A stretch of 21,150 nt of DNA. Source: a virus. The notes under the pieces are model-generated. The model searched no databases, had not been told where the DNA came from, and worked only from the letters and a program-made list of their open reading frames with translations. The stretch spans positions 1 to 21,150 of the IMG/VR virus record IMGVR_UViG_3300029286_000283; one strand, given 5' to 3'. Shown here one piece after another: positions 6,222 to 13,787 of the stretch. A program made the position numbers and the translations under genes. Position 1 is the stretch's first letter. Each line of letters begins with the position of its first letter.

Positions 6222-8429
6222 TTACGCATTCGCCTGTGCCATACTCAGCACCCTGTTTAATTCGTCCAGAACAATATCGCGCAAATCCTCGGCAGTTTCT
6301 TTTATGTTGGCGGTAGTTACCGTAAAGGTTTCTACCATGTTGCCAATAGTAATGTTAAAAACATTGCTTTTGGTTCCACCGGTGGCAATGGCTTCGGTGG
6401 TGGCTTTTGTTTTATCTGTTTTTTTAGGCTTTACTTCGGGTGTTTTAATCCCTGGTATTTCGGGAGCTTTGATGCCTTGAATTTCTGGTGCTTCAATCCC
6501 TGGTATTTCGGGAGCTTTGATGCCTTGAATTTCTGGTGCTTCAATCCCTGATATTTCGGGAGCTTTGATGCCTGGTATTTCGGGAGCTTTAATCCCTGAT
6601 ATTTCGGGAACTTTGATGCTTAATACATTATCATCTATTTTTTCAAAAGCATTAAATCCACCGTACATGGGGGCATTGGGAGCCATCGGCAATACCTTAT
6701 TTTTAACCTCGAGACCCAGGTTTTCCCTAATCTCCCTTATAAAATCAGCGCCCTTACCAGCAAGCGATCCTAAACCAGGAATATTAGATAACAATTCTAA
6801 CAACTGCTGCACCGGGTATAGTATCGCATCCAGCAACACCACCCCAATTCTTTTAATTCCGGCTAATATTCCTCCATCTTTAAAAGCGCTTACAATACTA
6901 TCCCAATGCTTTTTAAACGACATAATTACATTTATGAGCAATCCAAACGGCCCCATCAGCAGAGTCAGTGCCGCTCCCCATTTATCATACTTTACAATAA
7001 TTGCTGTTACAAGCCCAATCAACGCCGCAATAGCGAGTATTGTCAGTCCAATTGGGTTAGCATCCATTGCAATATTAAGCAGCCACTGCGCTCCAGTCCA
7101 CAAGGCTGTTTTTGCAGCAATTACGCCCGCCCAGAATGCAACCAGTTTATCAGTAACAAGTTTTCGTTTCGCCCATGTATCCGAAATCCATGTCCATATT
7201 GCATTCAGTTTTACATTTTTAGCTAACCATCCTATGGTATCTTTCATCAATGTAAAAGCCGGAACCAGATCACTTACCGTGGACATGGTTTGTACCAAAA
7301 TATCAATGTACGGATAGGTTTCGCCTGCCAGGTTAAAAAAACCTATTTTCAGGTTATCAACAAAAGCGGTCATCCGCTTCATTTTTTCGGAGGTAGTTTC
7401 CATCACTATACCGGCCTGCTCCTGTGCCGTATTAGTACCCTGAATAGCTACTGTGTACTGATCCATCAGGGTAGTTCCCGAAATTAAACCAGTGGCGGCA
7501 TTCACGTTTTCCAGCGCAAAAATCTTACTCATCAGGGCGGTATCCTGCAGCACCGGTTTAAGCATATTTAAACGCTGCGACAGCGTTAAACTCTTATCGC
7601 CAAGCTGATTTACATCAATTCCTGCGGCATTCAAACCTTCAATGGCATCTTTCGACATAAACCTGCCTTCCGACATCTTCATCATAACGTTGCGAAGGGC
7701 AACTCCACCCTCAGCGCCTCTTTTGCCTGCTTTGTCAAGTACCTGAATTGCTGCATTGGTTTCGGCAAACGAAACACCAGCCATTTTTGCAGCCATGCCT
7801 GAGTTCTCCAAAGCCATTGCAATATCAGGCAACTCTGCCGAGCCTTCTTTGGCTGCGGCAGCCATAATGTTCATCATGTCGGCCATTGTTTTTGATGCCG
7901 AAGTAGGGTCGTCCAGCGAAACCTGGAACTGGTTCATGGCGGTAGTAAGAACGTTGGCAGCCGCCACGCTGTCGCCACCCATAGTTTTCGATAATGTCGA
8001 AACCGAATCGCCCATTGCTGCTAATGCTGTGGGAACGTTAGCAATGTCAGGACCTAATTTTGAAAGTATTAATTTGTATGCCTCAACACTTTGCGCCGCA
8101 CTGCCTCCGAAAGTTTTGGCAGCTTTGCGTGCATAGCCTTCTATTTCGTTTAATTTTTCACCAGTGGCTCCGGTAATTGCCGAAAGGTCGGCCAGTGATG
8201 TTTCTAACTCAATACCAGGCTTCATAATGTTGGCAAAACCCTGCCCAACGCCTTCTATGGCATGTTTTACAGCATCTAATTTTAAAAACGATGCCCCAAA
8301 TTTATCACACACACTTTGCGTGCGCGAAATAGTTTTTTGTAGTTTTGTCGCTGAATCAGTAACATTATCAATAATTGCGTTTCCGTTACTGTCAAATACA
8401 ATACTATAATTTATGCTTTGGGCGCTCAT
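6222..8429 (-). CDS. Tail tape measure protein
   Basis: This 735-aa protein is the longest gene of the tail arm and sets tail length. Residues about 60-330 match the TP901-type tape-measure core: 'ADLSAITGATGEKLNEIEGY', FGGSAAQSVEAYKLIL, 'SSTLSKTMGG'-like and MAGVSFAETNAAIQVLDKAG-type segments, ending in NLKIGFFNLAGE. The middle (about 430-520) carries hydrophobic helices (WLLNIAMDANPIGLTILAIA and VGIPFGLL-like stretches) that may act in membrane passage of DNA. Residues about 604-666 form eight tandem 8-aa units of the type KAPEIPGI. The C-terminus (VFNITIGNMVETFTV) is beta-like and contacts the tip. It lies just after the chaperone genes, as in most phages. Confidence 0.92.
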   Translation of the reverse strand: MSAQSINYSIVFDSNGNAIIDNVTDSATKLQKTISRTQSVCDKFGASFLKLDAVKHAIEGVGQGFANIMKPGIELETSLADLSAITGATGEKLNEIEGYARKAAKTFGGSAAQSVEAYKLILSKLGPDIANVPTALAAMGDSVSTLSKTMGGDSVAAANVLTTAMNQFQVSLDDPTSASKTMADMMNIMAAAAKEGSAELPDIAMALENSGMAAKMAGVSFAETNAAIQVLDKAGKRGAEGGVALRNVMMKMSEGRFMSKDAIEGLNAAGIDVNQLGDKSLTLSQRLNMLKPVLQDTALMSKIFALENVNAATGLISGTTLMDQYTVAIQGTNTAQEQAGIVMETTSEKMKRMTAFVDNLKIGFFNLAGETYPYIDILVQTMSTVSDLVPAFTLMKDTIGWLAKNVKLNAIWTWISDTWAKRKLVTDKLVAFWAGVIAAKTALWTGAQWLLNIAMDANPIGLTILAIAALIGLVTAIIVKYDKWGAALTLLMGPFGLLINVIMSFKKHWDSIVSAFKDGGILAGIKRIGVVLLDAILYPVQQLLELLSNIPGLGSLAGKGADFIREIRENLGLEVKNKVLPMAPNAPMYGGFNAFEKIDDNVLSIKVPEISGIKAPEIPGIKAPEISGIEAPEIQGIKAPEIPGIEAPEIQGIKAPEIPGIKTPEVKPKKTDKTKATTEAIATGGTKSNVFNITIGNMVETFTVTTANIKETAEDLRDIVLDELNRVLSMAQANA
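6432..6618 (-). repeat. 24-bp tandem repeat in tape measure (8 copies)
   Basis: About eight units of 24 bp encode KAPEIPGI with variants IEAPEIQG, IKAPEISG, IKVPEISG and IKTPEV. The copies are nearly identical in DNA, including alternation of PEIQ and PEIP units, so expansion is probably recent. Pro and Ile at fixed spacing suggest an extended linker. Copy number would change protein length in 8-aa steps. Confidence 0.9.
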
Positions 8430-8507
8430 CGGTTCGTTAATCTGCTTTTTTGGTATGTTTGGTTTTGGCCTTACTACTAATATTTATGGCGATTTTTTAA
8501 GAACTTC

Positions 8508-8569
8508 AAAAAAAAACAACGACATAATTTCGCTCATAACTGGCGTTTTGTTATCCGTTGTTGTTTTTT
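8508..8569. other. Possible hairpin upstream of tape measure
   Basis: The 8430-8580 gap has no gene. It contains A9-CAACG (8508-8521) and CGTTG-TTG-T6 (8556-8569), which can pair with a 3-nt bulge. On either strand it would resemble a weak terminator, placed between the chaperone genes and the tape measure, so it may tune expression. Pairing is imperfect and the loop is long. Confidence 0.25.
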
Positions 8570-8580
8570 GCGCTTCCTAA

Positions 8581-8760
8581 CTATTTATTTCCCCTTGCCT
8601 CTTCATTCCTTATCCACTCCAGTTCCTTAATGCGCATCGCCCAATCGTCATCCGTGAGGCTATCGGGGTCGGGGATGTGGAAATAATATCGTAGTTGGGC
8701 GTTTATCTTGCGTATCCACTCCCCTTCGCCTACCCCCGAAGCCTCTACAAGTTTACCAGT
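8581..8760 (-). CDS. Frameshift extension of tail chaperone (gpGT-like)
   Basis: A -1 frame relative to the chaperone stays open from just after a TGA (8761-8763) to a TAG at 8581. It reads VEASGVGEGEWIRKINAQLR, then YYFHIPDPDSLTDDDWAMRI and ends in NEEARGNK. It has no usable start except an internal ATG 18 codons from its end. Expression by -1 frameshifting from the upstream gene, giving a product of about 160 aa, fits the gpG/gpGT (lambda), E/E' (P2) and gp41-type arrangement upstream of tape measure. The overlap window is only about 15 nt (GAACTGGTAAACTTGTAG). No canonical slippery heptamer is present there. Confidence 0.65.
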   Translation of the reverse strand, partial: TGKLVEASGVGEGEWIRKINAQLRYYFHIPDPDSLTDDDWAMRIKELEWIRNEEARGNK

Positions 8761-9062
8761 TCAGCTTCTTTTATGTTGATGAGTCCGGCTAATTTACCGC
8801 TCACACTCAAAAACATGTCATCGTCTTTCTTAATCTCTTCCGAACCGCCCAACCAGCAATTCGCAAGCAGCACCTCGTTAAATTTAAGCGGGTCTTTAGT
8901 CCCTGCTATCGAGGCATACGACAACATTTTCCGGTTTGGCTTCCGCACATACCCAATGTGCCCGTCAACTATCAGCGCCCAAACCAGTCCGTATTTCTTC
9001 TTCCATATTTCAATCTGCTCAGGCGTTGCCTGTCCAATCAATTCCTCTTTTTCTTCTGACAT
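8745..9062 (-). CDS. Tail assembly chaperone (gpG-like)
   Basis: This protein is about 105 aa from the ATG at 9062 (MSEEKEELIGQATPEQIEIW). A longer form from 9101 is less likely because its first 13 residues are basic and unlike the rest. It contains KKKYGLVWALIVDGHIGYVRKP and FNEVLLANCWLGGSEEIKKD, a pattern of small tail proteins located directly before the tape measure in Bacteroidota phages. Such proteins coat the tape measure during tube assembly and are usually made in two forms by -1 frameshifting. The next reading frame at 8760-8581 fits the second form. Direct family proof is lacking; gene order and the frameshift support the call. Confidence 0.7.
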   Translation of the reverse strand: MSEEKEELIGQATPEQIEIWKKKYGLVWALIVDGHIGYVRKPNRKMLSYASIAGTKDPLKFNEVLLANCWLGGSEEIKKDDDMFLSVSGKLAGLINIKEAELVNL

Positions 9063-9090
9063 GATTTTTTTTACTTTTAAGTTAATAATT

Positions 9091-9153
9091 GCAGAGCGCA
9101 TAGTGCATAGCGCATAGCGGTTCGCTCTGCGCTCTGCGCTTTGCGCTTTGCGC
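9091..9153. repeat. Inverted pair of heptamer arrays
   Basis: The left part contains GCGCATAGTGCATAGCGCAT-like units; the right part contains CGCTCTGCGCTTTGCGC units. The two halves are partly complementary (for example GCAGAGCGCA against TGCGCTCTGC), so transcripts could form a hairpin. It fills the gap between the tube gene and the chaperone. Confidence 0.85.
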
Positions 9154-9564
9154 CTAAACCACCGCGTGCATCAGCCTGAGCGCGATAAATGGCAGCGTTA
9201 CTTCCATGTTTTTGTCGCCCTGTTTCATTTCTTTTGCGCTTTCGGTAAACATGCAGTGAGTAAGCCTGTCGGTAATCATTACATCGCCCAGGCTTGGGTT
9301 GCCGTAGCTAACCACAATATCCATTATGATGTTGAGCACCGAGCCTAAGCCCGTTGCTATCAGCGTCTCCAAATCGCTTTGGAGTATCGTAAGCTCCCCT
9401 TCAACCGTATGATTTCCGGTTTGAATGCTGTGCGGATAACGCCCCTTTGCGTGCAAGGCTTCGCGTTCAATTTTTTCGGAGTATTTTACTCCCCTCAGTC
9501 CCACCAGGTCAAGCCCTCCGGCTATCACCGTAATGTCTGCAAATTCATACTGTCTGCTATCCAT
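9154..9564 (-). CDS. Tail tube protein
   Basis: This 136-aa protein lies directly after the sheath, the usual order for contractile tails. It starts MDSRQYEFADITVIAGGLDL and has 'GLRGVKYSEKIEREALHAKG', the tube-family turn with a basic loop, then HTVEGELTILQSDLETLI and a C-terminal strand set with EMKQGDKNMEVTLPF. This resembles the P2 FII and Mu gp40-like tube folds found in Bacteroidota phages. Tube subunits form the inner channel and carry no enzyme activity. Size fits. Confidence is high because pattern and position agree. Confidence 0.82.
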   Translation of the reverse strand: MDSRQYEFADITVIAGGLDLVGLRGVKYSEKIEREALHAKGRYPHSIQTGNHTVEGELTILQSDLETLIATGLGSVLNIIMDIVVSYGNPSLGDVMITDRLTHCMFTESAKEMKQGDKNMEVTLPFIALRLMHAVV

Positions 9565-9594
9565 GATATTTTTGTTTTTGTTAGTTTAAAAATT

Positions 9595-9655
9595 GCAAAG
9601 TGCAGAGCGCACAGCGCAGAGCGAAACACTATGCGCTTTGCGCTATGCGCTATGC
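9595..9655. repeat. Inverted pair of heptamer arrays
   Basis: GCAGAGCGCACAGCGCAGAG on the left and CTATGCGCTTTGCGCTATGC on the right are partly complementary. It fills the gap between sheath and tube and has the same architecture as the array at 9091. Confidence 0.85.
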
Positions 9656-9657
9656 TT

Positions 9658-10869
9658 TTAAGTTGTTACCGTTTGAAATCCCAGGTTTACGTCAATCCAC
9701 CGTGCATAGCCAAACGGCCTCACACGTACCTGTACGATTACCTTCGATGTGGATACCACGTTTTGCGCCGGGTCGATGTAGCACCTTACGCCTCTGTCCG
9801 AAGGTTTGGCAATGTCTGCCGAAAGTTCGCCATTGGCAGTCATGCTCAGGGCAATGGCGTTTTCTACGTCGCCCTGCCAGGCTTTAATTACCGAAGCCTG
9901 CATGGTGCCGTCTTCGTTCACATAAATTTCGTCCAACAGCTTTTCAATCATCACGCCGTAGGCAATCCGGTAAACCTTGTCAATGGTGCGCCTGGCTGTA
10001 ATGTGAGCATAGTCATCGGTAGCCAAAGTCGCAAGCGGATCATCGCAAAAGAAGAAACCACCCTTGCCCGATATGGTGCGCAAGGTGATGTACCCTTTGG
10101 CGTGCCATCCTGAATAATCGGCTTGTTCGATGGATGTGTCTTTAATAAAAGCTGTAGTTGATGCAATGGCTCCGTCTTTTACACGGCCAATATTCCGGTG
10201 TACGGGAGAACCGGCAATTTTTCCGGCTAAAATACCCATTGCAGCATTTACCAGGGCTGTTCCTGCCGACACGGTATCGCCAACCATTACACCCACGCGG
10301 TTAAGGCTAAGTGTAGATAAATCGGTAGCATCCGAAGCTGTTCCCGTGCAGTCGCGTCCCTCGATAATACAAAATATAGGGGGCGTTTCGGCTCCGTTTT
10401 TTGCCATTACCTGTGCTGCCGTGTAGGCGGTCGGAACATCTGGGTCGAATCCGGCTGCCGGTGTACTGGCTGCCGTTGGGGTGCGACAAACAAACAATCC
10501 CCTTATTTCGCCGTTGGCATCCTTGCGGAGCTTGTGCGCGTAAGTTAATGTGCCATCAGTAACCATCTGTGTCATGGTTACCGTGTTGACTAATCCCATA
10601 AACCAAACCCGCGTACCCGATTGAGCGTGATTGTAAAAATCGGTAAAGAATTTTACAATAGGGGCATTATTTCCTACTTTAATCCCATATTTGGTTTCCA
10701 GGTCGGCAAACTTATCAATGTAGCACGATGTGCCGAGTGTAAACGCGGGGGGGGCTGTTACAGCTACACCGGTTAATATAACGCCCATGCAGCCATCGGC
10801 GCTCGGAACTACCGTACCCAATGCGCCGTTGCTGAATGCAATACTTACTTTTGGAAGTGTGAGTGCCAT
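9658..10869 (-). CDS. Contractile tail sheath protein (DUF2586-like)
   Basis: This 403-aa protein matches the sheath of Bacteroidota Mu-like phages. Recognisable features are the start MALTLPKVSIAFSNGALGTV, 'ADGCMGVILTGVAVTAPPAF', TKYGIKVGNNAPIVKFFTDF, a central PIFCIIEGRDCTGTASD region, and the conserved end 'GYITLRTISGKGGFFFCDDP' followed by YAHITARRTIDKVYRIAYGV. The C-terminal domain (QNVVSTSKVIVQVRVRPFGY) is the arm that links neighbouring subunits. It lies upstream of the tube gene. The ATG at 10869 overlaps the upstream stop. The leader contains ATTAATAAACAAAC, also found before the internal scaffold start at 13294. Confidence 0.9.
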   Translation of the reverse strand: MALTLPKVSIAFSNGALGTVVPSADGCMGVILTGVAVTAPPAFTLGTSCYIDKFADLETKYGIKVGNNAPIVKFFTDFYNHAQSGTRVWFMGLVNTVTMTQMVTDGTLTYAHKLRKDANGEIRGLFVCRTPTAASTPAAGFDPDVPTAYTAAQVMAKNGAETPPIFCIIEGRDCTGTASDATDLSTLSLNRVGVMVGDTVSAGTALVNAAMGILAGKIAGSPVHRNIGRVKDGAIASTTAFIKDTSIEQADYSGWHAKGYITLRTISGKGGFFFCDDPLATLATDDYAHITARRTIDKVYRIAYGVMIEKLLDEIYVNEDGTMQASVIKAWQGDVENAIALSMTANGELSADIAKPSDRGVRCYIDPAQNVVSTSKVIVQVRVRPFGYARWIDVNLGFQTVTT

Positions 10870-11123
10870 TATTCTGTTTGTTTATTAATGATTAATATTT
10901 CGTGATTTCCGAGGTTGTGAGCCTGGTTGGCTGCCCCCTCTTTTGTAATAAAAAGCATCCCATCGCTGGTGGCATAAAGCACATCAACGGTGTACCTGGT
11001 AAACACCTCGTTTGCCTTTTCGCGCAATTCGCTCCCCTCCTTATTCCCCTCCTTATTCCCCCCTTCCAGGGGGGCAGGGGGGTTAGGCCGGGGGTGGTCA
11101 TTCATTTCTTTATTCTTACTCAT
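10869..11123 (-). CDS. Small conserved phage protein with G-rich repeat insertion
   Basis: This 84-aa protein sits between the holin-like gene and the sheath. The conserved part (about 33-78) reads ANEVFTRYTVDVLYATSDG then FITKEGAANQAHN. This pattern is found in short proteins beside head-tail genes of Bacteroidota phages; the function is not known to me. Residues about 10-31 (PRPNPPAPLEGGNKEGNKEG) come from a G-run repeat inserted in frame (DNA 11033-11098), so the N-terminus is probably longer than in its relatives. It overlaps the holin gene by 8 bp and the sheath by 1 bp. Function unknown. Confidence 0.65.
   Translation of the reverse strand: MSKNKEMNDHPRPNPPAPLEGGNKEGNKEGSELREKANEVFTRYTVDVLYATSDGMLFITKEGAANQAHNLGNHEILIINKQTE
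11033..11098. repeat. G-run interspersed repeat inside a coding region
   Basis: Contains CTCCCCTCCTTATT repeated, then CCCCCCTTCCAGGGGGGCAG and a further G-run. Similar elements (CCCCTCC...GGAGGGGGCAGG) occur at 17625, 17781 and 17816. All lie near an end of a protein-coding gene and keep the frame open. Confidence 0.8.
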
Positions 11124-11613
11124 TATTCATTATTTGTTTGGTTATTTTGTCTTTTTCCTTGCTCCCGGTGGAGCTGCCAAAATAGAAGTTGTAAATAGTG
11201 CCAAATATGATGGAGATTACTACCCCAAGTATCGTATCGGCAAAACGTTGGTTCTGCGCCGGGATGGTTAAAAATGTGATAACAAAAATGTAAGCAAAGC
11301 CCAACAGCAGGCTGCCTGCCGTTAACCAGTAAATAAACCTTTTACTAAAAACATCTTCCTGCCCAAGAGCAGTCTTTTGCATGTCGCGGGCATCGGCAAC
11401 ATCGGCAAGGTAAAGCTTAAGTTCTTCGTTTTCGTATTGTGCAAGCAGCTCATCAAACCGTTTCTGGTCTTCTCCGCTCACCTGTAACTCGTGGTCGAAC
11501 AGCGATGCCAGTACTTTAACCGGTGGAAAAGCATCGCCAACCGTTTCCAGCACCGCCGGGGCTACCTTGCCCAGGAACCCGCCTATTTTAGTGTCTTTAA
11601 AAGCCTTTTTCAT
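11116..11613 (-). CDS. Holin-like membrane protein (3TM GTA-type)
   Basis: This 165-aa protein fits the 'holin of 3TMs, for gene-transfer release' type. The N-terminal half is soluble and helical (GGFLGKVAPAVLETVGDAFP, then EDQKRFDELLAQYENEELKL and DVADARDMQKTALGQ). The C-terminal half has two clear membrane helices: WLTAGSLLLGFAYIFVITFL and TILGVVISIIFGTIYNFYFG, followed by a charged tail GSSTGSKEKDKITKQ. The latter motif, with FYFGSS-G-S--K, is a hallmark of the family. Holins time lysis by opening the inner membrane, but in these phages the gene sits among structural genes. No endolysin is seen nearby, so the lysis role remains likely but unproved. Confidence 0.75.
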   Translation of the reverse strand: MKKAFKDTKIGGFLGKVAPAVLETVGDAFPPVKVLASLFDHELQVSGEDQKRFDELLAQYENEELKLYLADVADARDMQKTALGQEDVFSKRFIYWLTAGSLLLGFAYIFVITFLTIPAQNQRFADTILGVVISIIFGTIYNFYFGSSTGSKEKDKITKQIMNNE

Positions 11614-11655
11614 GTTCTTTCAATTAACTTTAAATACTCTAAGTACTCCTAACTC

Positions 11656-11823
11656 CTACCTTTTTTTAATCGCCTTCCTAATTTGACAAACCAGGTAAAC
11701 ACTGGTTAACAGCCCCACCATTATGGCAAGGCCTTCGTTTATACCGTGCATCGTCACTGTGGCATTTATAAATGTCACCACTCCGCCCATCGCTGTATTT
11801 ACTGCTGTTTTGAATATTTCCAT
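11656..11823 (-). CDS. Small membrane protein, holin-like (55 aa)
   Basis: A 55-aa ORF from ATG 11823 to TAG 11656, too short for the usual length cut-offs. It starts MEIFKTAVNTAMGGVVTFIN, followed by ATVTMHGINEGLAIMVGLLT and a C-terminal basic end QIRKAIKKR. One membrane helix (GLAIMVGLLTSVYLV) and perhaps a second weaker one (TAMGGVVTFINATVTM) with a positive C-tail resemble small phage holins. It lies just after the MCP terminator and before the 3TM holin-like gene, so the two could form a holin pair or holin/antiholin. This is inference; homologues with similar VTFMNATVTPH-like cores exist in Bacteroidota phages to my recollection. Confidence 0.6.
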   Translation of the reverse strand: MEIFKTAVNTAMGGVVTFINATVTMHGINEGLAIMVGLLTSVYLVCQIRKAIKKR

Positions 11824-11833
11824 TCTGGTTTTT

Positions 11834-11878
11834 TAAAAAAACGAAACCTGCCTCCGAGCCCGAAGGCAGGGTTTCGTT
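11834..11878 (-). terminator. Rho-independent terminator after major capsid gene
   Basis: On the minus strand ACGAAACCCTGCCT pairs with AGGCAGGTTTCGT (one bulged C) around a TCGGGCTCGG-like loop, followed by a run of seven T (plus 11835-11841). This is a classic terminator just beyond the capsid stop at 11902. It probably reduces read-through into the tail genes and boosts the capsid-to-tail mRNA ratio. Confidence 0.85.
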
Positions 11879-11901
11879 ATCCGATTATGAAAACTTACTT
11901 T

Positions 11902-12798
11902 TTACGCTGCTTTTACAGTTACAATTCCACCGGCAAATTTGTACTGTGCGCGCATGGTTTCTACCAAAGCCCTTACCTGGAAACCGATAACATCACCACG
12001 CTCGGTGGGTGAGTGCTCGTTAATGTACATGTCTGCCTCGCCAATGGCTTTGAATGCCTCTTGTTTGTGGAAAAACACCGAAGCCAGGCCATGCGATGCT
12101 GCTGCATACGCAGTAGTAAGTGCTATTTTTGCACCTATGGTTGCGATAACTGATGCAGCATAATAAGGAGTGCCGTTAAAACGGTACAATTTGAAATCAA
12201 AAACCTGTCCGCTTTGAATTACCATCTTGTAAAGCGCCAAATCTTCTAACATCAAATCGGCTAAGTGCTGTGGGTTAAATACCGCTACCCTGCCTTCGCG
12301 TGGAATATCCAGGGTGTCGAGTTCTTTCTGCATGTCAAGCACATCAGAAAATTTTAAGCGCTTTTTGGATATACCATCCGTGTAAGCCGATCCAGTGGTT
12401 GGCATTAAAATCTTTACGCCTGCCGAGTGTGCATCAGGACAAATGTTCCAGGCTGCCGTTGTCGAGATTTTCTTGCGCAACGCATTTTTATGATTAAGTA
12501 TAATGCTTTGACGTTTGTCGTAAGCAAGCTCCACAGCTTCGGCATTGCGCAAAATCTGATTTGCAGTATCGTATGTTTTCAGCGACTTTGCATTGTCTGT
12601 ATCAGTTCGCGTTGAACCCGTAGTGAGCGGCCATGAAATATTGTCTTCGATTACCGTTGGCATAGCTCCTGCTTCGCCAATGTGCAGTTTGTTGTTTTCT
12701 ACAAACGAACTCAAATCCCTCAGTTCGCTCATCCACGATTCGTCTGGAATCAAATTCTCCATCAAATCGCTAATCCATACTTCTTTATTTAAAGCCAT
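11902..12798 (-). CDS. Major capsid protein
   Basis: This 298-aa protein forms the head shell. It lies directly after the protease/scaffold gene, the expected order. Its N-terminus MALNKEVWISDLMENLIPDE and the 'SWMSELRDLSSFVENNKLHI' segment match the capsid type of Bacteroidota Mu-like phages. Further landmarks are GEAGAMPTVIEDNISWPL, KRQSIILNHKNALRKKI, the DIPREGRVAVFNPQHLADL region, and a conserved end with GDVIGFQVRALVETMRAQYKF. No processing site is obvious. It has an A-rich leader and a strong terminator downstream, consistent with high expression. I call the capsid with high confidence from context and pattern. Confidence 0.85.
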   Translation of the reverse strand: MALNKEVWISDLMENLIPDESWMSELRDLSSFVENNKLHIGEAGAMPTVIEDNISWPLTTGSTRTDTDNAKSLKTYDTANQILRNAEAVELAYDKRQSIILNHKNALRKKISTTAAWNICPDAHSAGVKILMPTTGSAYTDGISKKRLKFSDVLDMQKELDTLDIPREGRVAVFNPQHLADLMLEDLALYKMVIQSGQVFDFKLYRFNGTPYYAASVIATIGAKIALTTAYAAASHGLASVFFHKQEAFKAIGEADMYINEHSPTERGDVIGFQVRALVETMRAQYKFAGGIVTVKAA

Positions 12799-12817
12799 TG
12801 TTTTTTAGTTGTTTCGG

Positions 12818-13765
12818 TTAAACACTCATTTTTGTTTTCTTGGCTACCCTTGCTTTGTAATCGGCAAGCAGCGTTTCGTACTTTGCGGGGTCGTTTGCTT
12901 TAAGTTCGGCAATGGTTCCTGCTTTGTCGTAGGCTTCGTAGGTCTCGTTTTTGTCGCTGCCATCCAGTGGTTTCACTCCCGCACTAAAACTCCTCTTGGC
13001 AGGAATGCTCTCAATAATTTCTTTAGCCTGGTTAAAGTCGGCTTCGGCAAGTTTTACAAACGAGGCCTTTTTGTCAGCCGTAAGGCGTCCTTCTTTTATG
13101 GCGGCATCCACCAGGCCAATGGCTTGGTTTGTAAGGTAGGTTTTCAGTTCGGTTTCGGCCTTGTCCTTTTGCTCCTGCAAAAGGTCTTTGGCTGCTACCA
13201 ACTCCATCACAGCAGCATTAAGCGTGGTAATGTCCACCTCTTTGGCAACATCCAACGCTTTTGCCGCCTCGGCGGTCAGTTTAATTACATCCATGTTTGT
13301 TTCGGTTTGTTTATTAATATTCAAAATTTCGTTTATCGAAAGTTTAATATCTTCGGTTGCCATCAGTTCGCCCTTGCCATTGTACAGGCGCAGGCTGTTG
13401 GCATTGCTTGGCACGCTCACTATGCTGGCTTCCTGTAGTTCCCAATTGGTAACTACCGGAATACCATCGGTTCCCATTTCGGCTTTTAATATTTGTAAGC
13501 CCATCGAAACACCTTTTAAAAATCCTTTTTCTACCTTCTTTTGGATTTTAGAGGCGTTTTCGTCATCATCAAACACAGGGTCGGCCATTAGAAGTGCACC
13601 TTCAATTCTCAGGTTTTCCCACTTGCCTGTTACGTCATCGTGTTTGTGATTGTAAAGCATCACGGGGTTGGCCTTAAAACGGTCAAAACTCCCTCCGTCA
13701 TTCTTCACCCTGAACCCGTACGAGTTCGTTTTGTTTTCGTCATTCAGTACAAAAGCCTTTTCCAT
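12818..13765 (-). CDS. Prohead protease fused to scaffold
   Basis: A 315-aa fusion. Residues 1-130 are an HK97-type (S78) prohead serine protease: SYGFRVKNDGG, a NPVMLYNHKHD block holding the likely catalytic His40, DPVFDDDENASKIQKKVEKG with GFLKGVSMGL, and 'QEASIVSVPSNANS', in which Ser114 is the likely nucleophile. Residues about 158-315 are a helical scaffold (TAEAAKALDVAKEVD, LLQEQKDKAETELKTYL), ending in a small basic tail. Protease and scaffold are commonly fused in phages of this kind. An internal Met at 158 (13294) is preceded by a leader similar to that of the sheath gene, so a scaffold-only product is likely (inference). It leads the leftward arm and is followed by the capsid. Confidence 0.85.
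   Translation of the reverse strand: MEKAFVLNDENKTNSYGFRVKNDGGSFDRFKANPVMLYNHKHDDVTGKWENLRIEGALLMADPVFDDDENASKIQKKVEKGFLKGVSMGLQILKAEMGTDGIPVVTNWELQEASIVSVPSNANSLRLYNGKGELMATEDIKLSINEILNINKQTETNMDVIKLTAEAAKALDVAKEVDITTLNAAVMELVAAKDLLQEQKDKAETELKTYLTNQAIGLVDAAIKEGRLTADKKASFVKLAEADFNQAKEIIESIPAKRSFSAGVKPLDGSDKNETYEAYDKAGTIAELKANDPAKYETLLADYKARVAKKTKMSV
13292..13320 (-). promoter_or_regulatory. Possible internal translation start for scaffold
   Basis: ATTAATAAACAAACCGAAAC lies a few bases before the internal ATG at 13294 (Met158, MDVIKLTAEAAKALD). The sheath start at 10869 is preceded by ATTAATAAACAAACAGAA. Such A-rich leaders replace Shine-Dalgarno sequences in Bacteroidota. Separate scaffold initiation inside protease genes is known in other phages such as lambda and Mu. 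Confidence 0.45.
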
Positions 13766-13787
13766 AGTTTTACTTTTTTTTTCTTTT

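Noticed and set aside
5840-6480. Plus-strand ORFs of 119-158 aa across the tape-measure end
   Set aside because: They consist mostly of FHSSLFTLH-type peptides from the TTCACTC array and antisense of the tail genes.
6565-7317. 250-aa plus-strand ORF
   Set aside because: Antisense to the tape measure; the long frame is a by-product of its codon use.
9379-10113. 244-aa plus-strand ORF
   Set aside because: Antisense to sheath and tube and crosses a heptamer array (peptides such as ALCAM).
12809-13438. 209-aa plus-strand ORF
   Set aside because: Antisense to the protease/scaffold gene, with Phe/Cys/His-rich composition typical of shadows.
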